From contig NC_016484.1 in the NCBI RefSeq assembly GCF_000227115.2, positions 434,001 through 498,000 on the forward strand: a stretch of DNA of 64,000 nucleotides, written 5' to 3'. The notes beneath the pieces were generated by a model. The model did no database searches and had not been told where the DNA came from. It saw nothing but the letters and a program-made list of their open reading frames with translations. A program made the translations under genes and the position numbers. The DNA is from Naumovozyma dairenensis CBS 421 (lineage: Eukaryota; Ascomycota; Saccharomycetes; Saccharomycetales; Saccharomycetaceae). Shown here one piece after another: positions 1 through 10,238 of this stretch (position 1 is its first letter; every line of letters starts with the position of its first letter).

Positions 1-469
1 TCATAAAAATTGTCGTCATTTCATTTCAGTCATCTTGAATTCAAGGGGATTAGAGACTGGTAAAGATTCGTTCCCGATATTCCATGTATATCCAACAAGT
101 TCTTTAGCAAGAACTTTGGCCAAATTAGTAGCAACTAAATCGCATAGATTATGGATTGTTCAACCTCCGGAAGTTAATGTATCCTCCTCATCTTCAGTGA
201 ATGGAAATGCATCCAATGCAAACAGTCATTCAAGTTCTTCTACCAATGTCAATTATTCACCACTAATGACTTCAGTAGATGATCCATTATCCCCAGCACC
301 ATCTAAAATTCCATCCCAACCAAATTTATTTGAAAAAGAATATCGTACAGGTAAACTAATTGGCGTTGTTTCATTGACAGATATTATCAGCTTATTTGCC
401 AGAAAACAAACTGAATATAAACAAGTTGATCCCCAAACAGCTAGAAGACAAAGAGGGAGTGTTGTGTAG
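1..469 (+). CDS. SDS24: SDS23/SDS24-family CBS-domain protein, C-terminal part (5' end outside window)
   Basis: The frame is open from the left edge, so this is the 3' end of a longer gene. The visible part reads through a conserved block (FHVYPTSSLARTLAKLVATKSH, ending RLWIVQP), a Ser/Asn-rich loop and a last CBS-type segment (GKLIGVVSLTDIISLFARKQ), ending RRQRGSVV. Sds23/Sds24 are AMPK-gamma-like CBS-repeat proteins that inhibit PP2A-type phosphatase activity and act in cell separation and the APC/C pathway (family knowledge). The neighbours favour SDS24 (YBR214W) over SDS23, because PYC, ATG12, YBP1 and HPC2 follow. An apparent start at 35 is only a TTG codon inside the frame and is not the true start. 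Confidence 0.9.
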   Translation, partial: HKNCRHFISVILNSRGLETGKDSFPIFHVYPTSSLARTLAKLVATKSHRLWIVQPPEVNVSSSSSVNGNASNANSHSSSSTNVNYSPLMTSVDDPLSPAPSKIPSQPNLFEKEYRTGKLIGVVSLTDIISLFARKQTEYKQVDPQTARRQRGSVV

Positions 470-1392
470 ATGAGGAAAATCATGGAACAATCCGGCTTTT
501 TCCTTTTCTTACAAATTTAACATCAATCAATCGATTAAATATAACCAGATGGGGAAAGAGATACATATGTTCACATATTAAGTAAACTTTATCGTTTTAT
601 ACAAACAGAATATTATAGCACATTTATAGTTTAAGAGATATACCCGTTACCGATGCATCAAGGGGATATATAGTATCCATATGTAGACAATTTGCAAATC
701 GAGGTAAAAGAATTGAAATGCTCACGCTTGACGGGTTTTAAGTGTGCGTTACCAAGCGTCTTTGTATGTCAATTCAAAAGCAGTACTAAAGACGCATTAA
801 TTTTACCAAAGGTAAGTTTTTATGACATCTTTTAAAGATTCTCTATGACAGTTGTTCTATGTAGTTTGTAATATACATCCAAACACCACTAACATTAAAG
901 AGAGAGTGAAGTGCGGAACCGGCTCTTTCGTTCGGAACGATATTCCGCTGGAGAAACCTTGTGAAGGCCGAATGACTAACAATTGAAGCGACTTCCATAA
1001 AATTTGAAAGATTTAACTGATGAACTGCGCAGAGAAATAGATTTCTCGACAGCCGACTACGCAAGACTTAGTGAAGATCTCACTCATCGAGCGGTACCAT
1101 GATATCTTTCTTCTGCATTTTTGAAGCTCATACATATATATACTATATAATTATTTTACGTCTGTTAAAAAATAAATATATAAATTTTCAAAAGTAGTCA
1201 TCTCAGTCATAGTTAGTAGTACTTAGAAGACAAGCTTAGTTATTAGCTCGAGGTAACCGAAAACTTTGGGTTTGTTCATTAAATCAACAATTCTGTAAGT
1301 GAAAACACCTGCTGGAAAATAAAGAAATAGCAAGAAATACCATACTGCTGTGATAGAAAGACAATTCGGAAATATACGTAAAAGGCAGTCCA
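470..1392. other. Intergenic: SDS24 3' flank and PYC promoter; left breakpoint of an inversion
   Basis: I see no gene here. A TATATATA-type element lies near 1133-1142, about 250 bp upstream of the PYC start. In S. cerevisiae SDS24 is followed by HPC2, not PYC, so one breakpoint of the four-gene inversion must fall in this interval. I see no tRNA or clear LTR at it. Confidence 0.6.
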
Positions 1393-4300
1393 ATGGCAAC
1401 TTTTAAAAATTATCTGGGTTGAGGGACAACTTCAGTCTCTTAGGTGAAAAAATAAGATTCTGGTTGCTAACCGTGGTGAAATCCCAATTAGAATTTTCAG
1501 ATCTGCTCATGAATTGTCTATGAGAACTGTAGCCATCTATTCTCACGAAGATCGTTTATCCACTCACAGATTAAAGGCAGATGAATCGTACGTAATCGGT
1601 GAACAAGGTGAATTTACCCCAGTTGGTGCATATCTAGCTATTGACGAAATTATTAATATTGCCAAAAAGCACGGCGTTGATTTCATCCATCCAGGTTATG
1701 GATTCCTTTCTGAAAATTCCGAATTTGCTGAAAAGGTTGCCGCAAATGGTATTACATGGATCGGTCCACCTTCCTCAGTCATCGATTCTGTCGGTGATAA
1801 AGTTTCTGCTAGAAATTTAGCTGAAAGAGCAAATGTTCCAACTGTTCCTGGTACTCCAGGGCCAATCAAAACGTCTAAGGAAGCTGAAGAGTTTGTCGCC
1901 CAATATGGATATCCTGTGATTATTAAAGCTGCATTTGGTGGTGGTGGTAGAGGTATGAGAGTAGTCAGAGAAGGTGATGATATTGCCGATGCTTTCCAAC
2001 GTGCTTCTTCTGAGGCGCTAACAGCCTTTGGTAACGGGACATGTTTCGTTGAAAGGTTTTTGAATAAGCCTAAACATATCGAAGTTCAATTATTAGCTGA
2101 TAACTATGGGAATGTCGTACATTTATTTGAAAGAGATTGTTCTGTGCAAAGAAGACATCAAAAGGTTGTCGAAGTCGCTCCAGCTAAGACGCTACCTCGT
2201 GAAGTTCGTAACTCCATCTTAACCGATGCAGTTAAATTAGCTAAGGAATGTGGATACAGAAATGCTGGTACTGCTGAATTCTTGGTGGATGATCAAAACA
2301 GACATTATTTCATTGAAATTAATCCCAGAATCCAAGTTGAACATACTATTACAGAAGAAATTACCGGTATTGATATTGTTGCTGCTCAAATTCAAATAGC
2401 TGCTGGTGCTTCCCTATCTCAATTGGGGCTTTTACAAGATAAGATTACTACAAGAGGGTTTGCTATCCAATGCCGTATCACCACTGAAGATCCATCTAAG
2501 AACTTTCAACCTGATACTGGTAGATTAGAGGTCTATAGATCAGCTGGTGGTAATGGTGTTAGATTAGACGGGGGTAATGCGTACGCTGGTGCTGTCATTT
2601 CTCCTCATTATGATTCTATGTTGGTTAAATGTTCTTGTTCTGGGTCAACCTATGAAATTGTTCGTCGTAAAATGATCCGTGCATTGATCGAATTCAGAAT
2701 TAGAGGTGTGAAGACAAACATTCCATTCCTTTTGACATTACTAACGCATCCTGTCTTTATCGGAGGTGACTATTGGACTACTTTCATCGATGATACTCCA
2801 CAACTGTTCGAAATGGTGTCCTCTCAAAATAGAGCACAAAAGTTATTACATTATTTGGCTGACCTCGCTGTCAATGGCTCTTCTATTAAAGGTCAAGTCG
2901 GTGTCCCAAGATTAACAAAGAGCCCAGATATCCCACATCTATATGATGCAGAAGGTAAGAAAATCAATGTATTGAACACACCGCCGCCCACTGGTTGGAG
3001 ACAAGTCTTATTAGAGAAAGGTCCAGAAGAGTTTGCTAGACAAATTAGACAATTCCAAGGAACTTTATTAATGGACACTACATGGAGAGATGCTCATCAG
3101 TCTCTATTAGCCACAAGAGTGAGAACATACGACTTGGCTGCTATTGCTCCAACAACTGCTCATGCCTTATCAGGTGCATTCGCTCTTGAATGTTGGGGTG
3201 GTGCTACCTTTGATGTCGCAATGAGATTTTTACATGAAGATCCGTGGGATCGTTTAAGAACTCTAAGAAAGTTAGTTCCAAATATTCCATTCCAAATGTT
3301 ATTACGTGGAGCCAATGGTGTGGCTTACTCTTCATTGCCAGATAATGCTATTGATCATTTCGTGAAACAAGCAAAGGATAATGGTGTAGATATATTTAGA
3401 GTCTTTGATGCCTTGAATGATTTGGATCAATTGAAAGTAGGTGTTGATGCAGTAAAGAAAGCTGGTGGTGTGGTAGAAGCTACTGTGTGCTACTCTGGTG
3501 ATATGTTAGCAAAAGGCAAGAAATATAACCTGGATTACTATTTAGAAGTCACTGATAAGATTGTCCAAATGGGTACTCATTTCCTAGGTATTAAAGATAT
3601 GGCAGGTACAATGAAACCAGCTGCTGCTAAGCTATTAATTGGATCAATTAGAGCTAAATATCCTGATTTACCAATCCACGTTCATACCCATGATTCAGCG
3701 GGTACTGCAGTCTCATCAATGACTGTAGCTGCTCTATCTGGCGCAGATGTTGTCGATGTTGCAATCAATTCTATGTCTGGTTTAACAGCACAGCCATCTA
3801 TCAATGCTCTATTAGCATCTCTTGATGGTGAAATCAACACAGGTATTAATGTCCAGCATGTTCGTGACTTGGATGCTTACTGGGCGGAAATGAGATTACT
3901 GTACTCTTGTTTCGGTGCTGATTTGAAGGGACCTGACCCAGAAGTTTATCAACATGAAATTCCTGGTGGTCAACTAACCAACTTATTATTCCAAGCTCAA
4001 CAACTGGGTCTAGGAGAACAATGGGCCGAAACGAAGAGAGCTTACAGAGACGCTAACTATCTATTAGGTGATATCGTTAAAGTTACTCCAACTTCTAAAG
4101 TTGTTGGTGATTTAGCACAATTCATGGTTACTAACAAATTGACCCCAGATGATGTTAAACGTTTGGCTAATTCATTAGATTTCCCAGATTCTGTTATGGA
4201 TTTCTTTGAAGGTTTAATTGGTCAACCATACGGTGGATTCCCAGAACCATTAAGATCAGATATCTTGAGAAATAAAAGAAGAAAACTGACATGCCGTCCA

Positions 4301-4927
4301 GGCTTGGAATTAGCTCCATTTGAACTATCGAAAATTAAGGAAGATCTTCAAACAAGATTTGGTGACATTGATGAATGTGACGTTGCTTCATATAACATGT
4401 ATCCAAAGGTCTATGAAGATTTCCAAAAGATCAAGGAAACCTATGGTGATTTATCTGTTTTACCAACGAGAAGTTTCTTAGCTCCATTGGTAATTGACGA
4501 AGAGGTCGAAGTGACAATTGAACAAGGTAAAAACTTAATTATAAAGCTTCAGGCCATCGGTGATTTGCACAAGGCCACTGGTATTAGAGAAGTTTACTTC
4601 GAATTAAATGGTGAAATGAGAAAAATTCGTGTTGTTGACAGATCCCAAAAGATTGAATCTATTGCGAAGCCTAAGGCCGACGGTCATGATCCGTTCCAAA
4701 TTGGTGCGCCAATGGCTGGTGTTATTGTGGAAGTTAAAGTTCACAAAGGGTCGCTGGTGAAAAAGGGTCAAGCAGTTGCTGTCTTGAGTGCTATGAAGAT
4801 GGAGATGGTTATTTCTTCTCCTGCTGATGGCCAAGTTAAAGAGGTCTTAATCAACAGCGGGGAAAATGTTGAAGCTTCTGATTTACTGGTCGTCTTAGAA
4901 GATACTTCTTTGCCCACTGAAAAATAG
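1393..4927 (+). CDS. PYC2: Pyruvate carboxylase, with two single-base deletions in the first 20 codons
   Basis: Cytosolic biotin enzyme that carboxylates pyruvate to oxaloacetate. Seen in order: biotin carboxylase with the glycine-rich ATP loop (AAFGGGGRGMR, about 1929-1960), carboxyltransferase domain (LLMDTTWRDAHQS, from about 3064) and C-terminal biotinyl domain with AMKM, the biotin-accepting lysine codon at 4796-4798. The frame is open from about 1454, but its first ATG (1514) falls inside the biotin carboxylase domain. Conserved N-terminal residues are found upstream in two other frames: ATG 1393 reads MATFKNYLG up to about 1419, then LRDNFSLLGEK from 1419 to about 1451. One missing T near 1420 and one missing A in the run 1447-1452 account for both shifts. 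With them the protein is close to the usual 1178 residues. Position favours PYC2. Sequencing errors are the likeliest cause; a truly broken gene is possible. Confidence 0.95.
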
Positions 4928-5184
4928 GCTCTGAGTTAAAAATATACAAATTCTATTGAACAGTTATAGACTCTACTTATCTATGTAACGTTAATTCTTA
5001 AAATTAATATAAATATAAACACTTAAACTGATGGTGGGCTATAGTTATAAAGTGCACCTTTGTAAACGAGCATAGAGCACAATTATCCAAAGAGGAAAAA
5101 CTTCATTTCAAGTTTTGAGTACTATTTACGACAGTATAGAAATCATAAAATGGATTTCCCGAGGTTTATAGATATACAGATAAT

Positions 5185-5751
5185 TCAACCAAACGCGACA
5201 GAACCACAATAACTTATTATCAACTCATCCTTGACTTTAAATTGCCTCCACAATTCCCCAACGATTTGTTGCGGGCTCGGAGCAAATGAGTTGTTCACAT
5301 AGCAATAAATATTATCGACTTTCAGTCGTCTTTGAAGGAATATTAAAACCATCGAGAACGGTTGAGTACCAGAAATCTTACAAACTGATGGCCTCATTGG
5401 TGGTATGGATCCAATGGGCTGAAATTTTATTTTCACTTTATCAGTAGAGGGTTCTTTATCATCATCGTGCATAATGCTATCAGGCGATTTGCGTCTCGAC
5501 GAACTTCCTTCTGGAGGAATCACGACTTTCTCATTATATCCTGATTGATCTGGTTTATCCTCTAAGTCTAATTGCGAAAGCCTCCTACTAAATTGCTCCA
5601 ACCGATTTCGAAGGCTTAATGCAGGATTTTTGTTCCGTGGGCTCTCTCTTCCCAACTGGGTAGCTGCTGTCGACGATAGCGAATTTGAAAGATTGGATCC
5701 CGAATCACCCTCCGTGTCTGTACCACTCTCGCTTTCTAGCAATCTACTCAT
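5185..5751 (-). CDS. ATG12: Ubiquitin-like autophagy protein Atg12
   Basis: A 188-residue protein, close to the 186 of S. cerevisiae. The first half is Ser/Asp-rich and poorly conserved; the second half is the ubiquitin-like fold, ending in the diagnostic ELIISYCGSVAFG. The last codon before the stop is glycine (5188-5190). In the family this glycine is activated by Atg7, passed to Atg10 and joined to a lysine of Atg5; the Atg12-Atg5-Atg16 complex then promotes Atg8 lipidation. The C-terminal Gly is already exposed, as in other Atg12 proteins, so no processing protease is needed. It is convergent with PYC (257 bp apart) and divergent from YBP1 (271 bp apart), the same neighbours as in S. cerevisiae but in an inverted block. 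Confidence 0.95.
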   Translation of the reverse strand: MSRLLESESGTDTEGDSGSNLSNSLSSTAATQLGRESPRNKNPALSLRNRLEQFSRRLSQLDLEDKPDQSGYNEKVVIPPEGSSSRRKSPDSIMHDDDKEPSTDKVKIKFQPIGSIPPMRPSVCKISGTQPFSMVLIFLQRRLKVDNIYCYVNNSFAPSPQQIVGELWRQFKVKDELIISYCGSVAFG

Positions 5752-6022
5752 AGTATCGAAGTTATACGGGTTGGATCCTTCTTTCGGCGCCTTCAGATTC
5801 TCTCCTTTATCTTAAATTTTGTATAACGCTACCCTATTTGATTACTGTTCCGTAGATTTTATACAGGAACCTTTAATTCTAACATCAACGCAAGAAAATA
5901 TTTCTTTCTGAATACGTAATCTAGTCAATAACTCATAAACGGAAACCAAGCCAGAAATTGTTTAAGGCACCGTTGGATTCAGTATACAACTATTAGACTA
6001 TAAGTCGACTTCAATTACTGCA

Positions 6023-8041
6023 ATGGAAAGTATAGACAGTCTAATATCTGACCTCATTAACGCGTTCGATGAATACGAAGATGATCCTATATCCTTAGCA
6101 GCTAGTATCGAAATGCATTCCGACCAACTCAATTCTGATGGTAAAACGAGTGACAAAGAAAAATTCCTTGAAGCTTTGTTAAAAGAGATAAAGAGCCATC
6201 CACAAATTGCTGCTAAGATCAGTTGGGACCTCCCAAAAGAAATCTTCAAATTTTTCACCGTAACAGACATTGATATCAATCAGAGATTAGGGTATAGTGT
6301 GATAATTTCATTAGTGATGAAATGCTTCAATGAGATATCGTTATCTGGTAACCCGAAGGACTGTCTCCTAACTGGCTGTGAAATCCTTTCTGGGCTCTCT
6401 CTCGAGAACGAAAACTTATCCTTAGGCATGACACAGGACTCCAACAAAAAAACCTCTACAGGGCCACAGTATGCACAAGTTGATACCAAAAAATACTATA
6501 TGGAAAGGACACCAGCTGATTTTTTTGTTACCATTAAGATGCACATTTTATTCGAACTGATTGGAACAACTTTAAAACGTATCAATACGATATATCCTTC
6601 TAAATATCTCAGACTGGCCACGTCCTCGATGTTACAATTTGTGAGAGTTAACTCAGAAGGATTATATGATATAAGAATAGTAATGCGTCGTCTTTATGGC
6701 TTCTGCAGAGGCTACATCTCTCCGGAGCATGACGTAATAAACACAGATGAGAACATAGAACAGAGAGGTAAGATTGCACAGGAAGAATTGGAAGAGATAA
6801 CAAGGAATGAAGAAGTTCTGCAAGCTAAAATCCTGCGTAATTTCTGCACAGCAGGATTGCAAACTTGCTTGAAAGCTACCAACGATAAATCAGACGCCTA
6901 TTATTATCATAAGCTTCTTCAAACCGAATGTCAACTGTCGGCCTTCTATAAAGATCTTGTGGAAATAAATTCCAGGTTCTATAATTTAGCGCTTTCGTTT
7001 GATATCGATACTAAAGAGGAGTTCTTGCACGTTCTAGAAGAATCTTCTTCAATATACAAAGGCGTACCTAAAGTAGTAGGAAAAGGCCAAAATGGTGATA
7101 TTATAAAGCAAGTGGTTCATAAACTTTCTTATTCGTACGAGTTACAAAAGATTACCAAAGAAAAAGGTTTGTACGTTGATCCATTTGGTATCGTATTACT
7201 TTCTGCGTTTCATTACATGGAGACAGGTAATCATCTATACCCTGAAATACACGTTCAAGATGCTATCTACCTGTATTTAAGATGTGTAACTCCGTCTTTC
7301 TATTCAGATTTTTACACGAATCTGTCAGTAGAAGGCGTAGCCCGGTATTGGTTATGGGTATCTATCACACGTTCACCATCTATTACTTTGAAAGAAGAAA
7401 TTAGTGAATTACCAGAAGCTCTTCTTTCTGTTTTTCTCGAAACACTCCTATTAAAAAACTGTACACAGAATAGTGAGGAAACAAGAATGATAACATTTAC
7501 TCTATTAACCCGTTTGTCATGTTTGGTCCCAGAAGAAATTGCTTTTGAGTTTCTTTCTGAAAGTTTAGCATCATGTCCTTATCCTCATGGGAAATCATGT
7601 GCACTTGGTATTTTGAAAGATTTGATGTCGAAGAACCAAATTCACGCTGATAAAGCTGACGACAGTCTTTCACAAGTTACAGAACAAGTAATGAACTTAA
7701 GTATATCTGTAAGTGGTAATAGAACACCAAAAAATAAAACTATCACGGATGAACGACCATATATACGAATAACGGATGAAAGAATGACTATTGTCCATCG
7801 CATGGCCATGGCAGACGTTGAGAAGGTAAATGATTCGAAGGTAAGACGAAGTGACCTAATTTTGATTATAAACTATTTGGAGTATTTTATAGGTTTATGC
7901 CACAAATGGGATAAAAAATTACTATTGAATTTTTCCCACGAGGTTGGGGTTAATTTAAGCGGCTATTCGCATGATTCCGACCTCCAGAAGAAGTTGCTAT
8001 CTCTAAATAAACACCTTGATGAGTTGATTTCTGAAAAGTGA
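6023..8041 (+). CDS. YBP1: Yap1-binding protein family (YBP1)
   Basis: A 672-residue protein, nearly the 674 of S. cerevisiae Ybp1, lying between ATG12 and HPC2 as YBR216C does. The sequence is alpha-helical looking with no membrane segment and no catalytic motif I can point to. Ybp1 is needed for peroxide-induced oxidation of the transcription factor Yap1 by the peroxidase Hyr1/Gpx3; the paralog Ybp2 works at kinetochores (family knowledge). The call rests on length, position and general resemblance. Position favours YBP1 over YBP2, since ATG12, HPC2 and SDS24 are adjacent. The ATG at 6023 follows a normal A-rich leader. Confidence 0.85.
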   Translation: MESIDSLISDLINAFDEYEDDPISLAASIEMHSDQLNSDGKTSDKEKFLEALLKEIKSHPQIAAKISWDLPKEIFKFFTVTDIDINQRLGYSVIISLVMKCFNEISLSGNPKDCLLTGCEILSGLSLENENLSLGMTQDSNKKTSTGPQYAQVDTKKYYMERTPADFFVTIKMHILFELIGTTLKRINTIYPSKYLRLATSSMLQFVRVNSEGLYDIRIVMRRLYGFCRGYISPEHDVINTDENIEQRGKIAQEELEEITRNEEVLQAKILRNFCTAGLQTCLKATNDKSDAYYYHKLLQTECQLSAFYKDLVEINSRFYNLALSFDIDTKEEFLHVLEESSSIYKGVPKVVGKGQNGDIIKQVVHKLSYSYELQKITKEKGLYVDPFGIVLLSAFHYMETGNHLYPEIHVQDAIYLYLRCVTPSFYSDFYTNLSVEGVARYWLWVSITRSPSITLKEEISELPEALLSVFLETLLLKNCTQNSEETRMITFTLLTRLSCLVPEEIAFEFLSESLASCPYPHGKSCALGILKDLMSKNQIHADKADDSLSQVTEQVMNLSISVSGNRTPKNKTITDERPYIRITDERMTIVHRMAMADVEKVNDSKVRRSDLILIINYLEYFIGLCHKWDKKLLLNFSHEVGVNLSGYSHDSDLQKKLLSLNKHLDELISEK

Positions 8042-8181
8042 ATTTCCAGATTTCATAGAACGTAATAATAATTATATGCCATTTTGAATTTTAGAACGTA
8101 AAAAACACGTATGTATCAGAATATTAAATAATAGAAAACGAATCGAGAAATGCATAAATACAGTATTACTACTTCTTAGTA

Positions 8182-9921
8182 TCATTTCTTACTGCTACCT
8201 CTTTTTGTAGTAGTGCTTGTCTTCTCCAAACGAGCATATTGTCCTTTCTCTACTAACGGGCCGAAATAGACGAAGAACCCATCTTTAGTTGATGCTTGTT
8301 GTTCTTCCCATAATAATTCGGTATCGTCTATGAAAGGATCGTCAAAGTCATACTTCCCAATCATACTTTTTCCCTTCATGGGGTGTGATCTTTTCTTTGG
8401 CGATGTCTCAGTTGCTTCTTCGTCATCCAGCATTTCATCTTCTTCATCACGTATGACGGTAACTGCACCATCTTCGTCTTCCTCTTCAAGAGTATTGTTG
8501 TTCTTATAATCGTCCGGCCGACCTGTGGAAATTACCGATTCAGGTTTATCATTCAATTGGGTAAGAAGGTTCCTCTTCATTTTCTTTAAGGATTCAATAT
8601 CTTCTTTTGTTGATGCGTTTTCTTGTAATAATCTATAGACATTGAATACAACAGTACCATTTTCATCTAAATAATCATTACTCCTTGTTGAATATAAAGG
8701 AATATCGAGTATTATTCCGTTCGCTTCACTATTTTCTATGCTTTTTGTGGAGGGATTTTCAAATACATCAACCAATGAAGCCGATTTTAATGGTGGAGGA
8801 GGAACCAATCTTGGTGCAGATTTAGGTGTCGTTTGAGCAACTGTATCATCCGGTTTTACCTCTGTTTGTTTCGATGTATGTAAGGGTTTCTTCTTAGTAG
8901 ATTTCTTCTTTGGAGTTATAGAAGGAGTAGACATCGAATTAGACTTCTGGGCTTTCTCGACTGCGGTGGGTATATTCCTTTTCAGGGATACCGCGAGTGA
9001 ACTTTGACTACGTTTTAGATGAGCAGGCTTCTTTGTTAATACTTGTGTCGGTTCTACGTTAACTGGCGTCGGTGTTCTAGCTATTATTGTGTCTTGAAGA
9101 TTATCCACTACAAGTTTAGAAGCTGACATGCTCTGCGTCGGAAGAATAACTTTGGGTTTTATGGGGATGTTGGTTGTATTGCTTTCGTCTGTATCTGATG
9201 TTAAAAGAGACGAAATCTTCAACGACTTATTGGGTAGGTTTTCTTTGTGCTCAATAGACTGTACCACTGGCTTAGGTTTAATAGCTTTGGCAGTTACTGA
9301 TGGTTTTTTGATGGTTGTCTTAGGTTTAGAAGTCTCTGTGGATGGCTGCCCCTCTTTCGGTTTAGGCTTGACTTTTGGTTTTGATCGTTGTTTCACGGTA
9401 GGTTTTACATTACTTTCTTGACCTTGGTCCTCATTTTTTGGAACAATGTTGGAGAGTATTGTCTGTGCACTTGTCGAGAAAGAACTCGCCGTGGTAATAT
9501 TTGAATCCGAAGATGGTGAGAGAGATGGCGAGGAGGTTTTCACAAAATTTCTATTCTTAGCTAGTTCCTGAGCTATATTTGGTATCCTCCTTGCATTGAT
9601 GTCGCCAGTAGTTAATGTAGCCGAAGCCTTCTTTTCTCTCTTTGGGTTACTATTCTCTGTATTGATAGCCTTCCTTTTCAATGTTTTGCCAGTCGTTGCT
9701 AGCTCTTCCCTTTTAGTGTAGACTGACTTGGCCATATCCGCCGTTATGTTTGGACTTTTATAGGCAGTCATCGAATTAGTACTTGAGGAAGTAATTTTGC
9801 TCTCTTGACTATCATTAGAATCGTCGATAATAATAACTGGTTTAAAAGTTGGTTAGTAATGGCCAAGAAGCTTGCCATAACNGAAATTAATAGAAGAGGT
9901 ATGCATACTTTCATCATCCAT
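8182..9921 (-). CDS. HPC2: HIR histone chaperone subunit Hpc2, two exons
   Basis: Subunit of the HIR nucleosome-assembly complex that represses histone genes outside S phase. Exon 2 (9836-8182) holds a long Ser/Lys-rich region with the IPNIAQELAKNRN and KISSLL blocks. The conserved C-terminal Hpc2 domain follows (SHPMKGK, IGKYDFDDPFIDD, LLWEEQ, DGFFVYFGP). The first in-frame ATG of exon 2 (9771) is not the true start. Exon 1 is 13 nt (9921-9909, ATG GAT GAT GAA A). The intron is 9908-9837 (72 nt), with 5' site GTATGC, branch site TACTAAC (9858-9852) and 3' site CAG. Splicing gives MDDEIIIIDDSNDSQESK, matching the start of the S. cerevisiae protein (MDQKAIVLDNS), whose gene is also split. The product is 555 residues. 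The single N (9882) lies in the intron. Confidence 0.93.
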
Positions 9922-10238
9922 CTCAATCCTGTGATGAGATTTATAGGGGTTTATTTTGGGAGGAATTTTCGTACCGATCATTCATGTATAAGTTTTGTTT
10001 ACATACAGATATCAAGCGAAATAGCCTTATTTTACACAACTATTGATTAATTACGGAACGTTAAGTGATTAATATGGAACTTCTCACCGGGTAACCGGTA
10101 AACTTTCGTAGAGAAATGCTTCAATAGAAACAATCATGGGAGACTATTAATGTCACAATGGCTGTTTCGAATACACATATTGATGAAATAAAGTCTATTT
10201 GCAAGTATAATTAGGGAACAAATGGTAAATTTCTGATA
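9922..10238. other. Intergenic: HPC2 promoter and YBR220C 3' flank; right breakpoint of the inversion
   Basis: No gene seen. It contains a CGGGTAA Reb1-type site (10088-10094). In S. cerevisiae PYC2 lies on this side of YBR219C/YBR220C, so the second inversion breakpoint should be here. Confidence 0.6.
10088..10094 (+). promoter_or_regulatory. Reb1-type site upstream of HPC2
   Basis: Exact match to CGGGTAA, about 167 bp upstream of the HPC2 start codon. Reb1 is a general regulatory factor that positions nucleosomes at promoters and can stop Pol II. The match is seen; its use is inferred. Confidence 0.45.
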
